Counted from the first letter of the stretch, positions 9,394 through 18,265 are shown. The stretch is DNA of 64,000 bases from Staphylococcus lutrae (GCF_002101335.1 NZ_CP020773.1:744001-808000); one strand, 5' to 3'. Notes: generated by a model from the sequence alone, not told the origin. Program-made: numbers and translations.

Positions 9394-9423
9394 AAAAGAG
9401 GTGCCAAGTCGCACCTCTTTTTT
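9392..9423 (+). terminator. Intrinsic terminator of gltS
   Basis: GAGGTGC (9398-9404), loop CAAGTC, then GCACCTC (9411-9417) followed by six Ts. The A-run before the stem makes it bidirectional, serving the convergent CobW-type gene too. Confidence 0.92.
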
Positions 9424-9456
9424 ATATGCTATTCAATAAACTGTTGTTTGACGCAA

Positions 9457-10662
9457 TTAGGCATCTTGGCGACGAATTTGCCATTCGTACGGATCACTCA
9501 ATTGTGACCAATCCGCATCGATTTCATCACTATTTAATAAGCACGCATCTAGTTCAGCAGTCAGTGCTGCTTCATCTAAATCGATACCGATTAATACGAA
9601 TTGCGTATGACGATCGCCATATTCAGGATCCCAGTCTTCGCGGACATCGGGTCTTTCTTGTAATATCGCTGCCCGTTCTGCTTTAGGCATACTCGCCACC
9701 CAAAATGTAACAGGATGAATATCGACTGCCGTTCCCGCTTGAGAAACTAAACATGCCACGTCATTGTATTTCGCAAGCCAGACAATCCCCTTCGCGCGTA
9801 CGACATCATCAGACATACTTTCCAAAAATGCGTTAAATCGTGCTGCATGAAATGGTAAACGTCTACGATAAACGAAAGATGAAATACCATATTCTTCTGT
9901 TTCTGGTGTATGCGTTGCGTGTCCACCCGCTTCAAGCTCTTGTAACCAACCCGCAGATTGACTTGCCTTGTCAAAATCAAATCGTCCCGTATCCAACACT
10001 TCATCAATATCCACTTGCGCATTCACTGTACGAATGAACTTTGCCGTTGGTTGTAATTTACGCAGCATGGCCTCTAAGCGATTCGCTTCTTCTTCTGATA
10101 CTAGGTCAATTTTATTTAAAATGAGCACATCACAAAACTCGATTTGATCAATGAGTAAATCTGCAATCGTCCGCTCATCGTCCTCTCCTATTGATTGATC
10201 ACGATCCAATAACATATCTCCAGATTGATAATCTTTAATAAAACGATTAGCGTCTACCACTGTCACCATTGTGTCTAGACGACAAATCTCTGTTAAATCA
10301 ATACCGATTTCTTCATCAATATAAGAAAAAGTCTGAGCCACTGGAACAGGTTCAGAAATCCCGGTAGATTCGATGACAATATGGTCTATTCCACCACGTT
10401 GAACGATGCGCTCTACTTCACGTAACAAGTCTTCTCGTAGCGTACAACAAATACATCCATTTGAGAGTTCGACCAATTTTTCATCCGTTCGTGACAATCC
10501 ACCCCCTTCTGCCACAAGATCTTTATCGATATTGACTTCACTCATATCGTTTACAATGACCGCGATTCTTCTACCCTCTCTATTGTTTAAAATATGATTG
10601 AGCAACGTCGTTTTACCTGAACCTAAATAACCACTTAATACCGTTACAGGGATTTTCCCCAT
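9457..10662 (-). CDS. CobW/G3E-type GTPase, zinc metallochaperone-like (YciC/ZagA group)
   Basis: The P-loop GYLGSGKT is at residues 11-18, the metal-binding GCICC motif at 69-73, NKID supplies the G4 motif, and a CobW C-terminal domain covers residues ~260-390. These proteins use GTP to deliver zinc or other metals to client enzymes in the cytosol. A Zur-box-like palindrome directly before the gene strongly supports a role under zinc starvation, as for B. subtilis YciC/ZagA. ATG 10662 is preferred to the longer start because GGAGG lies seven bases before it. It stands alone, convergent with gltS. Which enzyme receives the metal is not visible. Confidence 0.88.
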   Translation of the reverse strand: MGKIPVTVLSGYLGSGKTTLLNHILNNREGRRIAVIVNDMSEVNIDKDLVAEGGGLSRTDEKLVELSNGCICCTLREDLLREVERIVQRGGIDHIVIESTGISEPVPVAQTFSYIDEEIGIDLTEICRLDTMVTVVDANRFIKDYQSGDMLLDRDQSIGEDDERTIADLLIDQIEFCDVLILNKIDLVSEEEANRLEAMLRKLQPTAKFIRTVNAQVDIDEVLDTGRFDFDKASQSAGWLQELEAGGHATHTPETEEYGISSFVYRRRLPFHAARFNAFLESMSDDVVRAKGIVWLAKYNDVACLVSQAGTAVDIHPVTFWVASMPKAERAAILQERPDVREDWDPEYGDRHTQFVLIGIDLDEAALTAELDACLLNSDEIDADWSQLSDPYEWQIRRQDA

Positions 10663-10686
10663 AATGAGCCCTCCTTCACTTAATAC

Positions 10687-10707
10687 AAATCGTAACAATT
10701 ACGTTTT
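10687..10707 (-). promoter_or_regulatory. Zur operator and promoter of the CobW-type gene
   Basis: AAATCGTAACAATTACGTTTT matches the Zur consensus AAATCGTAATNATTACGATTT at nearly every fixed position. It lies just downstream of a sigma-A-like promoter on the minus strand: -35 TTGCGT (10734-10739), an 18-base spacer, and -10 TATACT (10710-10715). It is 25 bases from the start codon. Binding here would block transcription while zinc is plentiful. Confidence 0.85.
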
Positions 10708-10797
10708 ACAGTATATAACATATCCTTCTGTCGACGCAACGGTAAATAAGAATAATTTTAAAGAACAGTATTATAGATTCAACGCATGACCTCCAAA

Positions 10798-10841
10798 AAA
10801 GGATCAATAGTGAAATGATACCACTTCACTATTGATCCTTT
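10798..10841 (-). terminator. Intrinsic terminator of fni
   Basis: AAAGGATCAATAGTGAA (10798-10814) pairs perfectly with 10825-10841. The minus strand continues TTTTTTGG, so it ends the isomerase transcript. Confidence 0.9.
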
Positions 10842-10857
10842 AACCTGTCCGCTTGTC

Positions 10858-11889
10858 TTAAAGTTGGCGCTGTTGAATCCAGTTTTTCAAATATGGGTCA
10901 TACACAATGGCCGCTTGACGCAGTTCTGAAATATTGCGCGCATTTAATAAAGTCATAATTAAAGCCATTTGTTCTTTAAAATCTTCAACATACGCAATGG
11001 TTGCTGCCACACCTTCCTCATGCAAAGATTTTAAGATAGGACGTGACATCCCTACTGCCTCTGCACCTAAACGCAATGCTTTTATCGCATCGAGCGGATT
11101 ACGAATCCCTCCACTCGCCAACAAATGTACGCGGCTACTTAAATTGCGTGCCTCTAATAACGATACGACTGTCGACTGCCCCCAATCTTGCAAATAACGC
11201 ATATCTTTCAAATGACGTCGCTCGTTTTCAATAGCAACAAAGTTAGTCCCTCCTTGCCCACTGACATCGACGTATGAAACGCCTAAATCGATGAGCTTTT
11301 GAATCGTATCATAACTCATGCCAAAGCCTACCTCTTTGACAATCACTGGTATATGCACACCTTCAACAATGGCTTTAATATGTGCAGACCAATGTTTAAA
11401 AATACGACTTCCTTCTGGCATCACCAACTCTTGCGGTGCATTGACATGGATTTGCAAGGCGTCCGCTTGAATCATTTCAATAGCCACTTGGGCTTCTGCA
11501 AGTGTGACATCTGCGTTGACATTCGCCCAAATTTTACCTCGTGGATTATGTTCACGGACCACTTCATAAGAATAGCGGACATCTTGATTTTTCAATGCTG
11601 CATGCATACTCCCTACCGCCATAGGAATGTTTGTTGCTTGAGCCACTTGGGCAAGTTGCGCATTCGTTTGTGCGGTCCATTCCGATCCACCAGTCATCGC
11701 ATTAATATAGAGCACGTGTGACATTGCCAATGGTTTAAAACGAGGTACTAGGGTCACTTCATCTACATTGATTTCTGGTATGGCATGATGCACAAATTGA
11801 ATGCGATCAAAATCAGAATGCATCGTTTCTTCTTGCACTAGTGCTAAACGGACATGTTCATTTTTTCGTTGTATTCTTTTATTCATCAT
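10858..11889 (-). CDS. fni: Isopentenyl-diphosphate delta-isomerase, type 2 (FMN-dependent)
   Basis: It interconverts isopentenyl and dimethylallyl diphosphate in the isoprenoid pathway, in the cytosol, with FMN and NADPH. The N-terminus KRIQRKNEHVRLAL matches the conserved R-K-x-E-H motif. YINAMTGGS, VGSMHAAL, IHVNAPQELVMPEG, VIVKEVGFGMS, YVDVSGQGGTNF and LASGGIRNPLDAIKALRLGA follow the type 2 IDI/FMN barrel order. The length of 343-344 residues is typical. Two adjacent ATGs (11889 and 11886) are equivalent starts behind GAGGGG. Staphylococci use the mevalonate route and this type of isomerase, consistent with the assignment. Confidence 0.92.
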   Translation of the reverse strand: MMNKRIQRKNEHVRLALVQEETMHSDFDRIQFVHHAIPEINVDEVTLVPRFKPLAMSHVLYINAMTGGSEWTAQTNAQLAQVAQATNIPMAVGSMHAALKNQDVRYSYEVVREHNPRGKIWANVNADVTLAEAQVAIEMIQADALQIHVNAPQELVMPEGSRIFKHWSAHIKAIVEGVHIPVIVKEVGFGMSYDTIQKLIDLGVSYVDVSGQGGTNFVAIENERRHLKDMRYLQDWGQSTVVSLLEARNLSSRVHLLASGGIRNPLDAIKALRLGAEAVGMSRPILKSLHEEGVAATIAYVEDFKEQMALIMTLLNARNISELRQAAIVYDPYLKNWIQQRQL

Positions 11890-12075
11890 GGCATCAAAAT
11901 CCCCTCATTCATGGTCTCCTTCTTTGACTATATCATATTCACCTCAGAGATAAAGTGTTTTTCTAGAAATCATGCTTCTTTTAAAATTCATTTTTCATTG
12001 ATTTAACTCATGCGCAGTTTATCTCTCACTTCATTTAAGTTATAATATGAACAAATAAAGTAATGAGGTGTCTTG

Positions 12076-12549
12076 ATGCTATCTTATCCTTTTTATGATC
12101 CAAATGTTGTACAAGCCGATTGGATTGATCGAAATGGTCACATGAACGATGCTGTTTATGCCAAAGTTTTTAGTTCAGCAATCGACCATTTTCACGACCA
12201 AATCGGACTCACATCTGCCAAACGTGATCAATGCGCATTTACAGTTTTCACCCTTGAAACGCATTTAACTTACTTACAAGAATTAAAATTGCATACGCCT
12301 TTTAAAATCAAAGTCAGCATTTACGATTTAGACCAAAAGCGGACACATTTCTTTTTACAATTGCTACATCAAGAAACGGATGCCTTGATGGCCACTGCTG
12401 AAACAATGATGATGGGTATAGATCAACAAACCCGAAGCGCTGCACCTTTTCCAAAAGAGATCTATGCACAATTACAACACTATGTGCAGACACAAGGAAC
12501 TCTGGAATGGCCAAAGCAACTCGGACATCGGATAGGTATCCCAAGATAA
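12076..12549 (+). CDS. Thioesterase-like (hot-dog fold) protein
   Basis: A 157-residue single-domain protein. The early motif VVQADWIDRNGHMNDAVYAKVFSSAIDHF is characteristic of 4-hydroxybenzoyl-CoA-thioesterase-like hot-dog enzymes, where D..GHMN supplies the catalytic acid and the substrate helix start. The second half (THFFLQLLHQETDALMATAETMMMGID) matches the remaining beta-sheet. It likely hydrolyses an acyl-CoA; the natural substrate is unknown. ATG 12076 follows GAGGTG at a normal distance. It is monocistronic, with its stop codon inside the loop of its own terminator. Confidence 0.82.
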   Translation: MLSYPFYDPNVVQADWIDRNGHMNDAVYAKVFSSAIDHFHDQIGLTSAKRDQCAFTVFTLETHLTYLQELKLHTPFKIKVSIYDLDQKRTHFFLQLLHQETDALMATAETMMMGIDQQTRSAAPFPKEIYAQLQHYVQTQGTLEWPKQLGHRIGIPR

Positions 12550-12562
12550 AGGGATACCTTTT
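12535..12562 (+). terminator. Terminator overlapping the thioesterase stop codon
   Basis: GGTATCCC (12535-12542) pairs with GGGATACC (12551-12558), followed by TTTT. The TAA stop lies in the loop. The remainder of the gap to 12733 shows nothing recognisable. Confidence 0.85.
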
Positions 12563-12732
12563 CAATTGCGTTTTGCTCGTTGAGTGGTTAACACTGCCTG
12601 AAGCCTCTCTTCCTTTTCATACGCGACCTAGGATACATGCGTAACACCCCACGCCTTTTGTTCAATACCCACGCATCATGATGTTTCGAAACAAGCGCAA
12701 GCCCATCGCCACGATATCTTTTATCTATTGAA

Positions 12733-13764
12733 CTATGCGTCCATCGATCCGCGCTGTATCATATCTGCTTTCGTCACAATGGGATATTTTTTAAAGACCA
12801 TTGCCCCAATATGCCCCCAAATCAGACCTATCACGCCCATAATCACGCCATAAAAAAGTACAGACATCCAATGATTAAAGCCGAACATGACAATAAATCC
12901 GGCAATCGGTGTTGCAGTTCCCGTCGCATCATTAATTAAACCTGACAGTGCAATGACGAGTCCCGCAGACGCACCCCCAAAAAAGTTCGTCAAATAAATG
13001 GGAATCGGATTGGCTGAAACGATATCTGCCTGTGATAACGGCTCGATACTCACTGAAATCGTCGCTTTACGATCTCCTAATTTCAAACGATGAAATAATG
13101 TTCCGTTCATAAAGGCTGAACTGAATGCTGCCATCGCACCAATAGCCATTGGAACGCCCGTTAATCCAAGTAGCGCAGTCAATGCCATAGAACTCAGTGG
13201 TGCAGTCCCCACAACTGTAATGATACCACCTAAAATAATGCCCATCATAATCGGACTTGCCTCTGTTGAACTTTGAATAATATCACCAATTTTAACCAGA
13301 GTGTTCTTCACAATAGGCGTCAATAGCAAGGCTACACCTCTTGATAAAGGGGCAACTATGAGCACTGCGACGATTAAATCAACACCATCTGGCACGTACT
13401 TTTCAGTATACTTCATTAAATAGCCAATCAAATATCCCGCAAAAAAACCGGGCAACAAATCCAAACCTCCACAAGCTGCTGCAATGACTAATGCATAGAC
13501 AGGGGAAACACCAATGGCTAACGCCGTTAATCCCGCTGCCGCAACACCGCCTAAATTTCCGGCTGCATCGCCAACTTGCTCTAAAAAATGAATATGGAAA
13601 ACGCGCCCGCCGACGTATTTGTTGAAAGCCTCCACTAAGAATGTTGCAATCGCTGCATTGGCCAACGCGCCCATCGCACGCATGCCTTGTGGCGCCTTAT
13701 ATGTAAATAACGTGAAAATGACAAGTACGAGTATTAAAAATGCTGTACCGATTAGTAAATCCAT
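12733..13764 (-). CDS. PfoR-like PTS_EIIC_2 membrane protein
   Basis: A very hydrophobic protein of about 343 residues with roughly nine or ten membrane segments. It resembles the COG3641/PTS_EIIC_2 family, first named for PfoR of Clostridium perfringens. Recognisable stretches are YKAPQGMRAMGALANAAIATFLVEAFN near the N-terminus, ACGGLDLLPGFFAGYLIGYLMKYTEKYVPDG, and GLTGVPMAIGAMAAFSSAFMNG. The family looks like a phosphotransferase membrane component without the phosphorylation domains, and its true role is unsettled. Of two adjacent ATGs, 13764 is better spaced from the GGAGG site. It is monocistronic. Confidence 0.75.
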   Translation of the reverse strand: MDLLIGTAFLILVLVIFTLFTYKAPQGMRAMGALANAAIATFLVEAFNKYVGGRVFHIHFLEQVGDAAGNLGGVAAAGLTALAIGVSPVYALVIAAACGGLDLLPGFFAGYLIGYLMKYTEKYVPDGVDLIVAVLIVAPLSRGVALLLTPIVKNTLVKIGDIIQSSTEASPIMMGIILGGIITVVGTAPLSSMALTALLGLTGVPMAIGAMAAFSSAFMNGTLFHRLKLGDRKATISVSIEPLSQADIVSANPIPIYLTNFFGGASAGLVIALSGLINDATGTATPIAGFIVMFGFNHWMSVLFYGVIMGVIGLIWGHIGAMVFKKYPIVTKADMIQRGSMDA

Positions 13765-14115
13765 CATGTCCTCCTCTTATTATTCGAAAAATCCTATTCA
13801 ACTTTGCTTATTATTTTTTGAATAGCTAAACCAATTAATTTAAAATTTTAGAATACATTCCATTTTACTAAACTTTGAATATTTTCGCACGTTGTGTTAT
13901 CAATATCGATGATTGTCGCACCTATCACTACGTCTCGCCCTTTCTGATTAAACAACGATTAAAAAATAAGTAAGACTTCCAAAATGACTTGGAAGCCTAA
14001 AATCTTAATATACTTTGGACATGTCACTTTCCGATCACTCACTGAAGGGTGACATCGACTCAAATATTGAAAGCGATTAATAGCCCTCTTTTGTTGTACA
14101 TAGGGTACTTCACTA
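13765..14115. other. Intergenic region with a short hairpin and terminator-like repeat
   Basis: Two inverted repeats are visible. CTTCCAA/TTGGAAG at 13977-13996 is one. The other is a longer two-step structure in which GATTAATAG (about 14072) pairs with CTATTAATC (about 14112), with CCCT/AGGG inside. The second overlaps the 3' end of the hydrolase gene and may terminate it. No gene was recognised. Confidence 0.5.
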
Positions 14116-15015
14116 TTAATCGATTGTTTTTCGAATCTGCTTTAATACTTTTCGTGACTCCACAATCGGATACAATGGAAAGGCAGTCACCATATCTTTA
14201 TACTCATAAAAATGAATCGGTTGTTGTTCCGCTTCAAAATAATCTGCGAGTTTCCGCATGTCTGGGTAAAAAATTTCACATGTTCCCCCAAACATATAGA
14301 CAGGAGGCAAGCCTCTCACTGAACCATACATAGGTGAAATACGTGGGTTTTTACGCTCGAGATCATCCGCCCATACTTTTGCAATGGCTTGTAAACTGAA
14401 AATGTTGTGAATCGGATCCTTTTTCTGAACTTGTTCAGTGATGTCCGGATTCGACAATGAAATATCTAACCATGGTGAAATGAGATATAGTTTCCCAGGA
14501 AGTGGCAGTGCCTTTTGTTCGACCAACTTCTGTACGAAACTCAGTGCCATATTCCCTCCTGATGCGTCTCCCATAATCACAATATTATCCGCTTCAGTCT
14601 CCTTTAACAAACGACGATACGCTTGTTCAATCGCTTCATGCGTTTCACGATACGTAAACTCAGGGGCTCTTGGATAAATCGGTAACACGACTTCATGCAA
14701 TGTTTCATACGCTAACTTATCCATAAAACGCCAGTGAAATGCAGAAGGCTGAAGCACAAATGTCCCACCATAAATATATAAAATCTTATTTTTAATGTGA
14801 TGTCCGAAATTAAATCGAAAGACTTGCATCTCATCAAAATGATCTTTCACAAGATTAGATTTGACATTAATTTGGTCGGGCTGTTTATGTTTTTCTTGAT
14901 TTAAATATCGTCTTTTTTCCAAAAAAGCATCAATTTCTGACTGTGTTTTAAACTTAATATGACGATGTTGCGATAAATATCTGCCCATCAAATGACTCAT
15001 GACATTTCGTTTCAA
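14116..15015 (-). CDS. HSL-type alpha/beta hydrolase with altered catalytic motifs
   Basis: A 299-residue member of the hormone-sensitive-lipase-like esterase group. The oxyanion motif appears as YGGTF (residues 82-86) instead of HGGxF. The nucleophile elbow is GDASGG (149-154, Ser152), and the acid region is GGTCEIFYPD (243-252). Where the catalytic His normally occurs (HVF or HGF before a PLYP-like stretch), this protein has Thr277 in DMVTAFPLYP. The fold is clear; catalytic competence is doubtful. The start is the TTG at 15015, which has GAGGGA five bases upstream. No signal peptide is seen, so it is probably cytosolic. Confidence 0.75.
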   Translation of the reverse strand: MKRNVMSHLMGRYLSQHRHIKFKTQSEIDAFLEKRRYLNQEKHKQPDQINVKSNLVKDHFDEMQVFRFNFGHHIKNKILYIYGGTFVLQPSAFHWRFMDKLAYETLHEVVLPIYPRAPEFTYRETHEAIEQAYRRLLKETEADNIVIMGDASGGNMALSFVQKLVEQKALPLPGKLYLISPWLDISLSNPDITEQVQKKDPIHNIFSLQAIAKVWADDLERKNPRISPMYGSVRGLPPVYMFGGTCEIFYPDMRKLADYFEAEQQPIHFYEYKDMVTAFPLYPIVESRKVLKQIRKTID

Positions 15016-15114
15016 TACGATCCCTCGCTTTTTATCAGCATTCCCGTTTCATAATTTTTCTCTTTATTACAATATACTCTTTTAATAATTCAATTATCCT
15101 ATATTTTCCCATCT

Positions 15115-15450
15115 TTATCTATAAGTAATTTTGTGTACTTTATCCATTTTGTTAAGTTGATTCGCTATTCTCTCTACATCTATAAACCGGCCTTCACGCT
15201 GTATTTCCTTACCTTCAAAAAAGAGCACCTCTACAGGTACTGTAAAAACCAACAGTTCTCCAGCAATTTCAGGCACTTCATCGATACTCACATGTCCTAA
15301 GGCGACGCCATCAAAATGTGATACCATTTCTTTAATGCGTGGCAACACGGCATGGCATACAGAACAAGTTGGGCTCGACACATGGATGATGGCAATTGAA
15401 TGCGCCCGAATAAATGCATGGTACGCATCCAGTGTTGTTAACCGCTCCAT
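15115..15450 (-). CDS. Thioredoxin-family protein, CSVC motif
   Basis: A 111-residue thioredoxin fold. IAIIHVSSPTCSVCHAVLPRIKEMV carries the redox pair Cys29-Ser-Val-Cys32, and the cis-proline follows in FTVPVEVLFFEGKEI. The CSVC motif is unlike the CGPC of housekeeping thioredoxin, so this is an accessory thiol-disulfide protein of unknown client. No signal peptide. GGAGG precedes the ATG. It shares orientation with the hydrolase gene about 100 bases downstream, but no operon link can be shown. Confidence 0.82.
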   Translation of the reverse strand: MERLTTLDAYHAFIRAHSIAIIHVSSPTCSVCHAVLPRIKEMVSHFDGVALGHVSIDEVPEIAGELLVFTVPVEVLFFEGKEIQREGRFIDVERIANQLNKMDKVHKITYR

Positions 15451-15600
15451 TCAGTTTCCTCCTTCACTTCATCATCCATTCATTTCTAACATATTTTAAT
15501 AAAAATCACTATGAATATGTTTAGTGGTATACTATAATGCATAATTGTATGAGTTTAAGTTTTGAACTAGAATTGTTAACTTTTTTTGGAGGCGTTATAT

Positions 15601-16233
15601 ATGAATGAAATTTCTCAACAACCCCCTCAGTTTCAACAACAATTTGAGCATCAACCGATTCAACGTAATCCATATCATGGAAAAAAGAAGCGCTCTTGGA
15701 TTAGCTTTATTTTAACATTAATCGCAATGGTCCTTGTTGCAATCGCAGCCTATAGCATGTATACTGAATCACTCATAAAAATGGGCTTTATCGATGAAAA
15801 TGTGACATTCAATCAACTGCAAGTCATTGCTGACCAATTAACTGCACAATCTACCATTGACACTTCAAATGTTGAACAGACGTTGCATTATTTGATTATC
15901 GCGCTTAATGCATTTTTCGTTTTTGCTTTAATCAATATCTTATTTGCGATTTTGACACTTTTGTTTAACCGTACTGTTTTGAAATGTATCAACTGGTTCA
16001 TATCCCTATTCATCGTATTGGTTCCTACAGCCTTTTTGTTTTATATTCATACTGCGGCTGGCGAAATCGCTCACAACCTAGAACCTTATTTAGGTCATGT
16101 TGATGCAGCAACAATATTAGCCCCTTCTAGCGCACTCTACAATACCATCATCTATACGAGTATCGCTGCAGTCTTGTATTTCGTAAGTTTGTTTTTTAGA
16201 AATCGATATCCTAAAATGAGAAAACCTTTGTAA
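15601..16233 (+). CDS. Four-helix membrane protein, function unknown
   Basis: About 210 residues. A Gln- and Pro-rich cytosolic-type N-terminus (ISQQPPQFQQQFEHQPIQ) precedes four hydrophobic segments at about residues 32-58, 98-123, 132-154 and 178-198, ending in a basic tail (RNRYPKMRKPL). There is no recognised domain; proteins of this form are annotated as conserved staphylococcal membrane proteins. The start is ATG 15601, with GGAGG eight bases upstream; a longer TTG start would include the ribosome binding site. It is monocistronic with a good terminator. Confidence 0.72.
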   Translation: MNEISQQPPQFQQQFEHQPIQRNPYHGKKKRSWISFILTLIAMVLVAIAAYSMYTESLIKMGFIDENVTFNQLQVIADQLTAQSTIDTSNVEQTLHYLIIALNAFFVFALINILFAILTLLFNRTVLKCINWFISLFIVLVPTAFLFYIHTAAGEIAHNLEPYLGHVDAATILAPSSALYNTIIYTSIAAVLYFVSLFFRNRYPKMRKPL

Positions 16234-16284
16234 CACATTCTTGGATTGAGCGCTTTAGTCAAATGCGTTTGATATCCATAAACC

Positions 16285-16324
16285 GCATCTATCGCATAGG
16301 GCTATGTGATAGATGCATTTTTTA
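16285..16324 (+). terminator. Intrinsic terminator after the four-helix membrane protein gene
   Basis: GCATCTATCGCATA pairs with TATGTGATAGATGC around a GGGC loop, with one G-U pair, followed by a run of six Ts. Confidence 0.88.
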
Positions 16325-16465
16325 TAACAACGATTCGTCGACATGGCACGCTATGAATTCCAACGTAATGAAATCGTGATGCCCATTAGAATATCACTCG
16401 ATTGAACGCATGAATGAAAAACTGTAAAATCTGTCTTAACGATACAGACTTCCTCTTGATCCATA

Positions 16466-17143
16466 TTAATATTGTGCAACGGGCCACATTTCTAACTTCT
16501 CCGCCATATCCCAGAACATATACTCGTAATAACTCGTATGTACGACAATATCTTCCAATGCTTGTAATGCGGGTTCAGACAATCCTTCTGTCACTCGATC
16601 CATCATGGCCTTCACATCATTTTTAAACGCCGTAAATTCTGGTGAGCTGTACATCTTAACCCATTCACCGTAAAAAGGATGCGTTGCTGCACCTTCGATT
16701 TGATTTAATTTTTCACCAATGTATTGATAACTCCATGTACACGTTAACACAGCAGCAATCACGTTTTCCACACCGCCACGTTGTGCTAAATTGAGCATAT
16801 AGCTTGTATAAGCCATTGTCGTACTAGCGGGTTGCGTTGCTTCTAACTCGGCTTCACTAATACCAAATTGCGCCGCATACTGACGGTGTAAGGTCATTTC
16901 TGTATTCAATGTCCCAGAAACTAAACGGCCAAATGTGGTCATCATATCTAAATCCGTTGCCTTTGTCGCACCAATGGCAAAAAGTCTCGCATAATCGATT
17001 AAGTATATATAATCTTGTTTTAACCAATGCTTAAACTTTTCTTTATCCAATGTCCCGTTTCCAATTCCTTCGACAAAAGGGTGTTCCAAATAACTATCCC
17101 AAATCGGTTGAACGCGTTGCCATAATCGTTCTGTAAATTTCAT
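16466..17143 (-). CDS. tenA: TenA-family aminopyrimidine aminohydrolase (thiaminase II)
   Basis: TenA hydrolyses aminopyrimidine breakdown products of thiamine so that the pyrimidine can be salvaged. At 225 residues it is normal length, and the key residues are visible: Asp44 in WLKQDYIYL, Cys135 in VLTCTWSY, and the C-terminal Glu207 in YYEYMFWDMA. In many staphylococci tenA heads a thiD-thiM-thiE operon; here it stands alone behind a TetR gene 49 bases upstream, and no TPP riboswitch was recognised. This suggests different control or a related but distinct substrate. Confidence 0.88.
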   Translation of the reverse strand: MKFTERLWQRVQPIWDSYLEHPFVEGIGNGTLDKEKFKHWLKQDYIYLIDYARLFAIGATKATDLDMMTTFGRLVSGTLNTEMTLHRQYAAQFGISEAELEATQPASTTMAYTSYMLNLAQRGGVENVIAAVLTCTWSYQYIGEKLNQIEGAATHPFYGEWVKMYSSPEFTAFKNDVKAMMDRVTEGLSEPALQALEDIVVHTSYYEYMFWDMAEKLEMWPVAQY

Positions 17144-17192
17144 TCACTCATCTCCCTTCAAATTCAAGTGTCATTCACTCAAATACACCTTA

Positions 17193-17771
17193 TCATTCAA
17201 TCCCGTGTTCTGTCATTCTATTGCACTGAACTAATGCTTTTAAATTCACGATTTTTCGATATATTTCATCCATATAATATGTGTCTAAGTCGACATGATA
17301 TTCTGTCGACCACTGATGCATGGAACAAATGGTAGAAGTATAAATATAACTGAAAGACTCAATTGGAAATGGTAATTTTGAAGGCAATGTCGCTTCATAT
17401 TGTAAAAGTTCTTTTTGAAAATGGTCATAAAAATAAGACATCAAAACTTGAAAAAATTTGGGGTCACCCTTTTGGGTATGTAAAATCTTTAGCATTTGCG
17501 CATTGAATGTTTTTTCAATACTGTTAAATGGTTCACACAAACGAACTTCTAACGCCAACTTAAAATAAGGTTTCATGCTCATTTTACTCACATAAAAAAG
17601 AAGTTCATATTTGTCACTAAAATGTTTATAAAATGTGGTTCTATGTACGTCTGCATGCTGACAAATTTGATTTATCGTTATTTTAGTCAACCAATGTTCT
17701 TCTAATAAAGTCAATAGTACTTCTGATAATTTCAAGTTTGTTTTCTGCACACGTATATCTTTTTCATTCAT
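17193..17771 (-). CDS. TetR/AcrR-family regulator
   Basis: A 192-residue protein. Residues ~10-55 carry a TetR helix-turn-helix (LKLSEVLLTLLEEHWLTKITINQICQHADVHRTTFYKHFSDKYELLFYV), typical down to the TTFYKHF recognition helix. The all-helical C-terminal half resembles the TetR_C_7 type common in Firmicutes and carries no obvious ligand clue. It ends 49 bases before tenA in the same direction, so the two are probably cotranscribed and it may autoregulate the pair. It is AT-richer than its neighbours. Confidence 0.82.
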   Translation of the reverse strand: MNEKDIRVQKTNLKLSEVLLTLLEEHWLTKITINQICQHADVHRTTFYKHFSDKYELLFYVSKMSMKPYFKLALEVRLCEPFNSIEKTFNAQMLKILHTQKGDPKFFQVLMSYFYDHFQKELLQYEATLPSKLPFPIESFSYIYTSTICSMHQWSTEYHVDLDTYYMDEIYRKIVNLKALVQCNRMTEHGIE

Positions 17772-17987
17772 AAACCTATACGCACCTTTCTACGTCGTCT
17801 ACGTTCATGCCTACTTATAAAAACTGTTATAGCATGATAAAGAGGATGTCGACAGTTTTCGCAAATTTTCAAAATAGGTTGTTGCACCGAACTATCATGC
17901 ATCACTCATCCTGAACACCTACATAATTTAACAACCAACATTGTTTTACACATCTTTTTATTAAATTATTAATTATTGTACTTCAAC

Positions 17988-18003
17988 TTGAGTCGCAACT
18001 CAA
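17988..18003. promoter_or_regulatory. Inverted repeat upstream of the TetR-tenA pair
   Basis: TTGAGT-CGCA-ACTCAA is a perfect 6-4-6 inverted repeat about 220 bases before the TetR start. Its size would suit a TetR-family dimer, but the distance is long and no promoter was firmly placed around it. The rest of 17772-18160 is AT-rich without other recognisable signals. Confidence 0.3.
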
Positions 18004-18219
18004 ATAAAACTTAAATTTTAGATTGCTCTTCTAGCAATTTTTTGTGAAACAATATTCATTTATGTTTCATTTAATGTGGTAATCATTAAAATTTATGTTT
18101 AGTTTGATTTTTCAATTTTTACATTTGCCTACAACAATTTTTTGTACACTGACATTAAAAAGGATTGGCAGAACGGCTCTGTACGCAGTCAAACATTAGA
18201 ACCAACGGCACAATAAAAA

Positions 18220-18265
18220 ATACCCCCTAAAAGTCGGTATGCCAATCCCAACTTTTAGGGGGTAT
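18220..18265 (-). terminator. Terminator downstream of tcaA (palindrome family copy 1)
   Basis: ATACCCCCTAAAAGT (18220-18234) pairs perfectly with 18251-18265. The minus strand continues TTTTTT, so it ends tcaA transcription. Its stem is related to hairpins at 36271-36319 and 42759-42800. The loop contains TGCCAATCC (18240-18248), complementary to GGATTGGCA at 18162-18170. Confidence 0.85.

Noticed and set aside
16421..16450. Possible tenA terminator (TCTGT/ACAGA)
   Set aside because: Stem of only five or six pairs with an offset T-run; too weak to list.
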